A stretch of 44,692 bases of DNA from Neptunicoccus sediminis (GTDB lineage: Bacteria > Pseudomonadota > Alphaproteobacteria > Rhodobacterales > Rhodobacteraceae), in assembly GCF_001719615.1 (NCBI RefSeq), contig NZ_MDVX01000020.1, positions 1 through 44,692 on the forward strand, in the 5' to 3' direction. Below the pieces are notes generated by a model, which searched no databases, was not told where the DNA came from, and saw only the letters and a program-made list of their open reading frames with translations. Of the stretch, positions 44,192 to 44,692 are shown piece by piece. Numbering within the stretch: the first letter of the stretch is position 1; every line of letters begins with the position of its first letter. The position numbers and the translations under genes were made by a program.

Positions 44192-44268
44192 GATTCCCGA
44201 CTCAGAGCCGGTGATTCCGCCCATTGGGACGAGTCGCAGCGCTTGCCCCAAGGTTAATCAGGTGATTC
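44192..44268. promoter_or_regulatory. Cluster of five GANTC sites
   Basis: GATTC 44192-44196, GACTC 44199-44203, GATTC 44213-44217, GAGTC 44231-44235 and GATTC 44264-44268, all within 77 bases downstream of msrQ. GANTC is the methylation site of CcrM in alphaproteobacteria. The last lies in GGTGATTCACC, an 11-base inverted repeat. Confidence 0.6.
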
Positions 44269-44436
44269 ACCCCCCGCTGAAAGGTTTTTTAGCGAAAACA
44301 GCAGAGTAGAGGTTAATATCCCGGTAATTTTTGGCACGAATTTTCCGGATTTGGCAAATTTTATAACCCCGACATCTGCGGAATCCGGGAATTTTACGGT
44401 TTTGTCAAAAAAAACCAACATTTCTGTAAAAAGGGG

Positions 44437-44465
44437 TTGCGGGTCTCGGGCAGTCGGCCTAAACA
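44437..44465 (+). promoter_or_regulatory. Probable rRNA operon promoter
   Basis: TTGCGG (44437-44442), 17-base spacer, TAAACA (44460-44465), with an A/T-rich upstream stretch (about 44390-44435) that could act as an UP element. The region from here to the end of the window resembles the leader that precedes 16S rRNA in Rhodobacteraceae. Confidence 0.5.
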
Positions 44466-44692
44466 CCGCTTCACCGGAGGCAACGAGGGACAAACACTCG
44501 GAACTGACGGTAACAAGGACTGGACGCGGACGGCAGGGTTTGCTAGAAGCTAAGGTTCCAAAATAGAGGCATCGAGTGGCGGGCGCGCCTAAAGTTATGG
44601 GCGCATCGGTTGTTTATTGTCTCTGGCTCTTTGAAATTGATAGTATCTGAAGAGATATGTGGGCGGTCAGGTTTCGTTTCGACGGACGGACT
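44466..44692 (+). other. rRNA operon leader, cut by the window end
   Basis: No gene is seen here. The segment at 44625-44636 (GGCTCTTTGAAA) matches the boxA antitermination element. The following ATTGATAGTATCTG, AGAGATATGTGGGCGGTC series is characteristic of the sequence just before 16S rRNA in Rhodobacteraceae. The mature 16S start is expected beyond the window. An open frame at 44351-44566 (71 aa) crosses the promoter and is not a gene. Confidence 0.7.

Noticed and set aside
44351-44566. 71-aa frame at the right end
   Set aside because: It crosses the probable rRNA promoter and leader, has no ribosome site, and resembles common over-annotation of rRNA leaders.

Overview
The window is a GC-rich chromosomal segment of an alphaproteobacterium, most likely a Rhodobacteraceae (Roseobacter-type) species. 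Reasons: the gene order NYN-folK-rpoZ-rsh-DUF2062-pdxJ-acpS-lepB-rnc-era-DUF1491; alphaproteobacterial families (phosphatidylcholine synthase, DUF484 next to xerC, DUF2125, DUF1491, DUF3429); a perfect CtrA-type TTAA-N7-TTAA site; clustered CcrM GANTC sites; and a right end that reads like the leader of a Rhodobacteraceae rRNA operon. No database search was run; all names come from reading motifs and family resemblance.

Layout. 1-1900: an AT-richer edge of acquired DNA, with a response-regulator gene broken by an in-frame stop and a P4-type integrase. 1950-5090 (minus strand): TRIC-type membrane protein, RNase H, methyltransferase, DUF3429, ispH. 5400-8540: a response regulator with a degenerate GGDEF-like domain, then a fatty acid desaturase, an MmcQ/YjbR protein and a NYN protein on the minus strand. 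8630-16505 (plus strand): the core block folK, rpoZ, rsh, DUF2062, pdxJ, acpS, lepB, rnc, era, DUF1491, with many 1-8 nt overlaps. 16506-16794: an AT-rich spacer carrying a striking palindrome array. 16795-21160: ogt, an EamA transporter, then pcs, xerC, DUF484 and fsa on the minus strand. 21244-26516: priA, hisC, tyrC and an extensin-like protein. 26538-29591: DUF2125, a ChaC-like enzyme, NfeD and SPFH. 29750-32986: a MotA/MotB-like pair whose MotB-like member has a very long coiled coil. 33033-35268 (minus): pyrF, an unlisted 48-aa secreted/membrane peptide gene with a CtrA-type site, and dinB. 35398-44184: two MFS transporters, clpB with a heat-shock-type promoter, a 36-aa membrane peptide gene, a glutamate synthase-like FMN protein, msrP and msrQ. 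44185-44692: GANTC cluster, rRNA promoter and boxA leader; 16S itself lies beyond the window.

Most genes are housekeeping: stringent response and transcription (rpoZ, rsh), cofactors (folK, pdxJ, acpS, ispH), RNA processing and ribosome assembly (rnc, era), secretion (lepB), recombination and repair (priA, xerC, ogt, dinB), amino acid and pyrimidine synthesis (hisC, tyrC, pyrF), protein and membrane quality control (clpB, SPFH/NfeD, msrPQ). I found no complete undescribed defence or mobile system. The parts most worth a second look are the palindrome array before ogt, the CtrA-site/small-peptide/dinB unit, the MotAB-like pair with an extended coiled coil, the degenerate REC-GGDEF regulator, a three-copy intergenic repeat, and the GANTC cluster before the rRNA operon.
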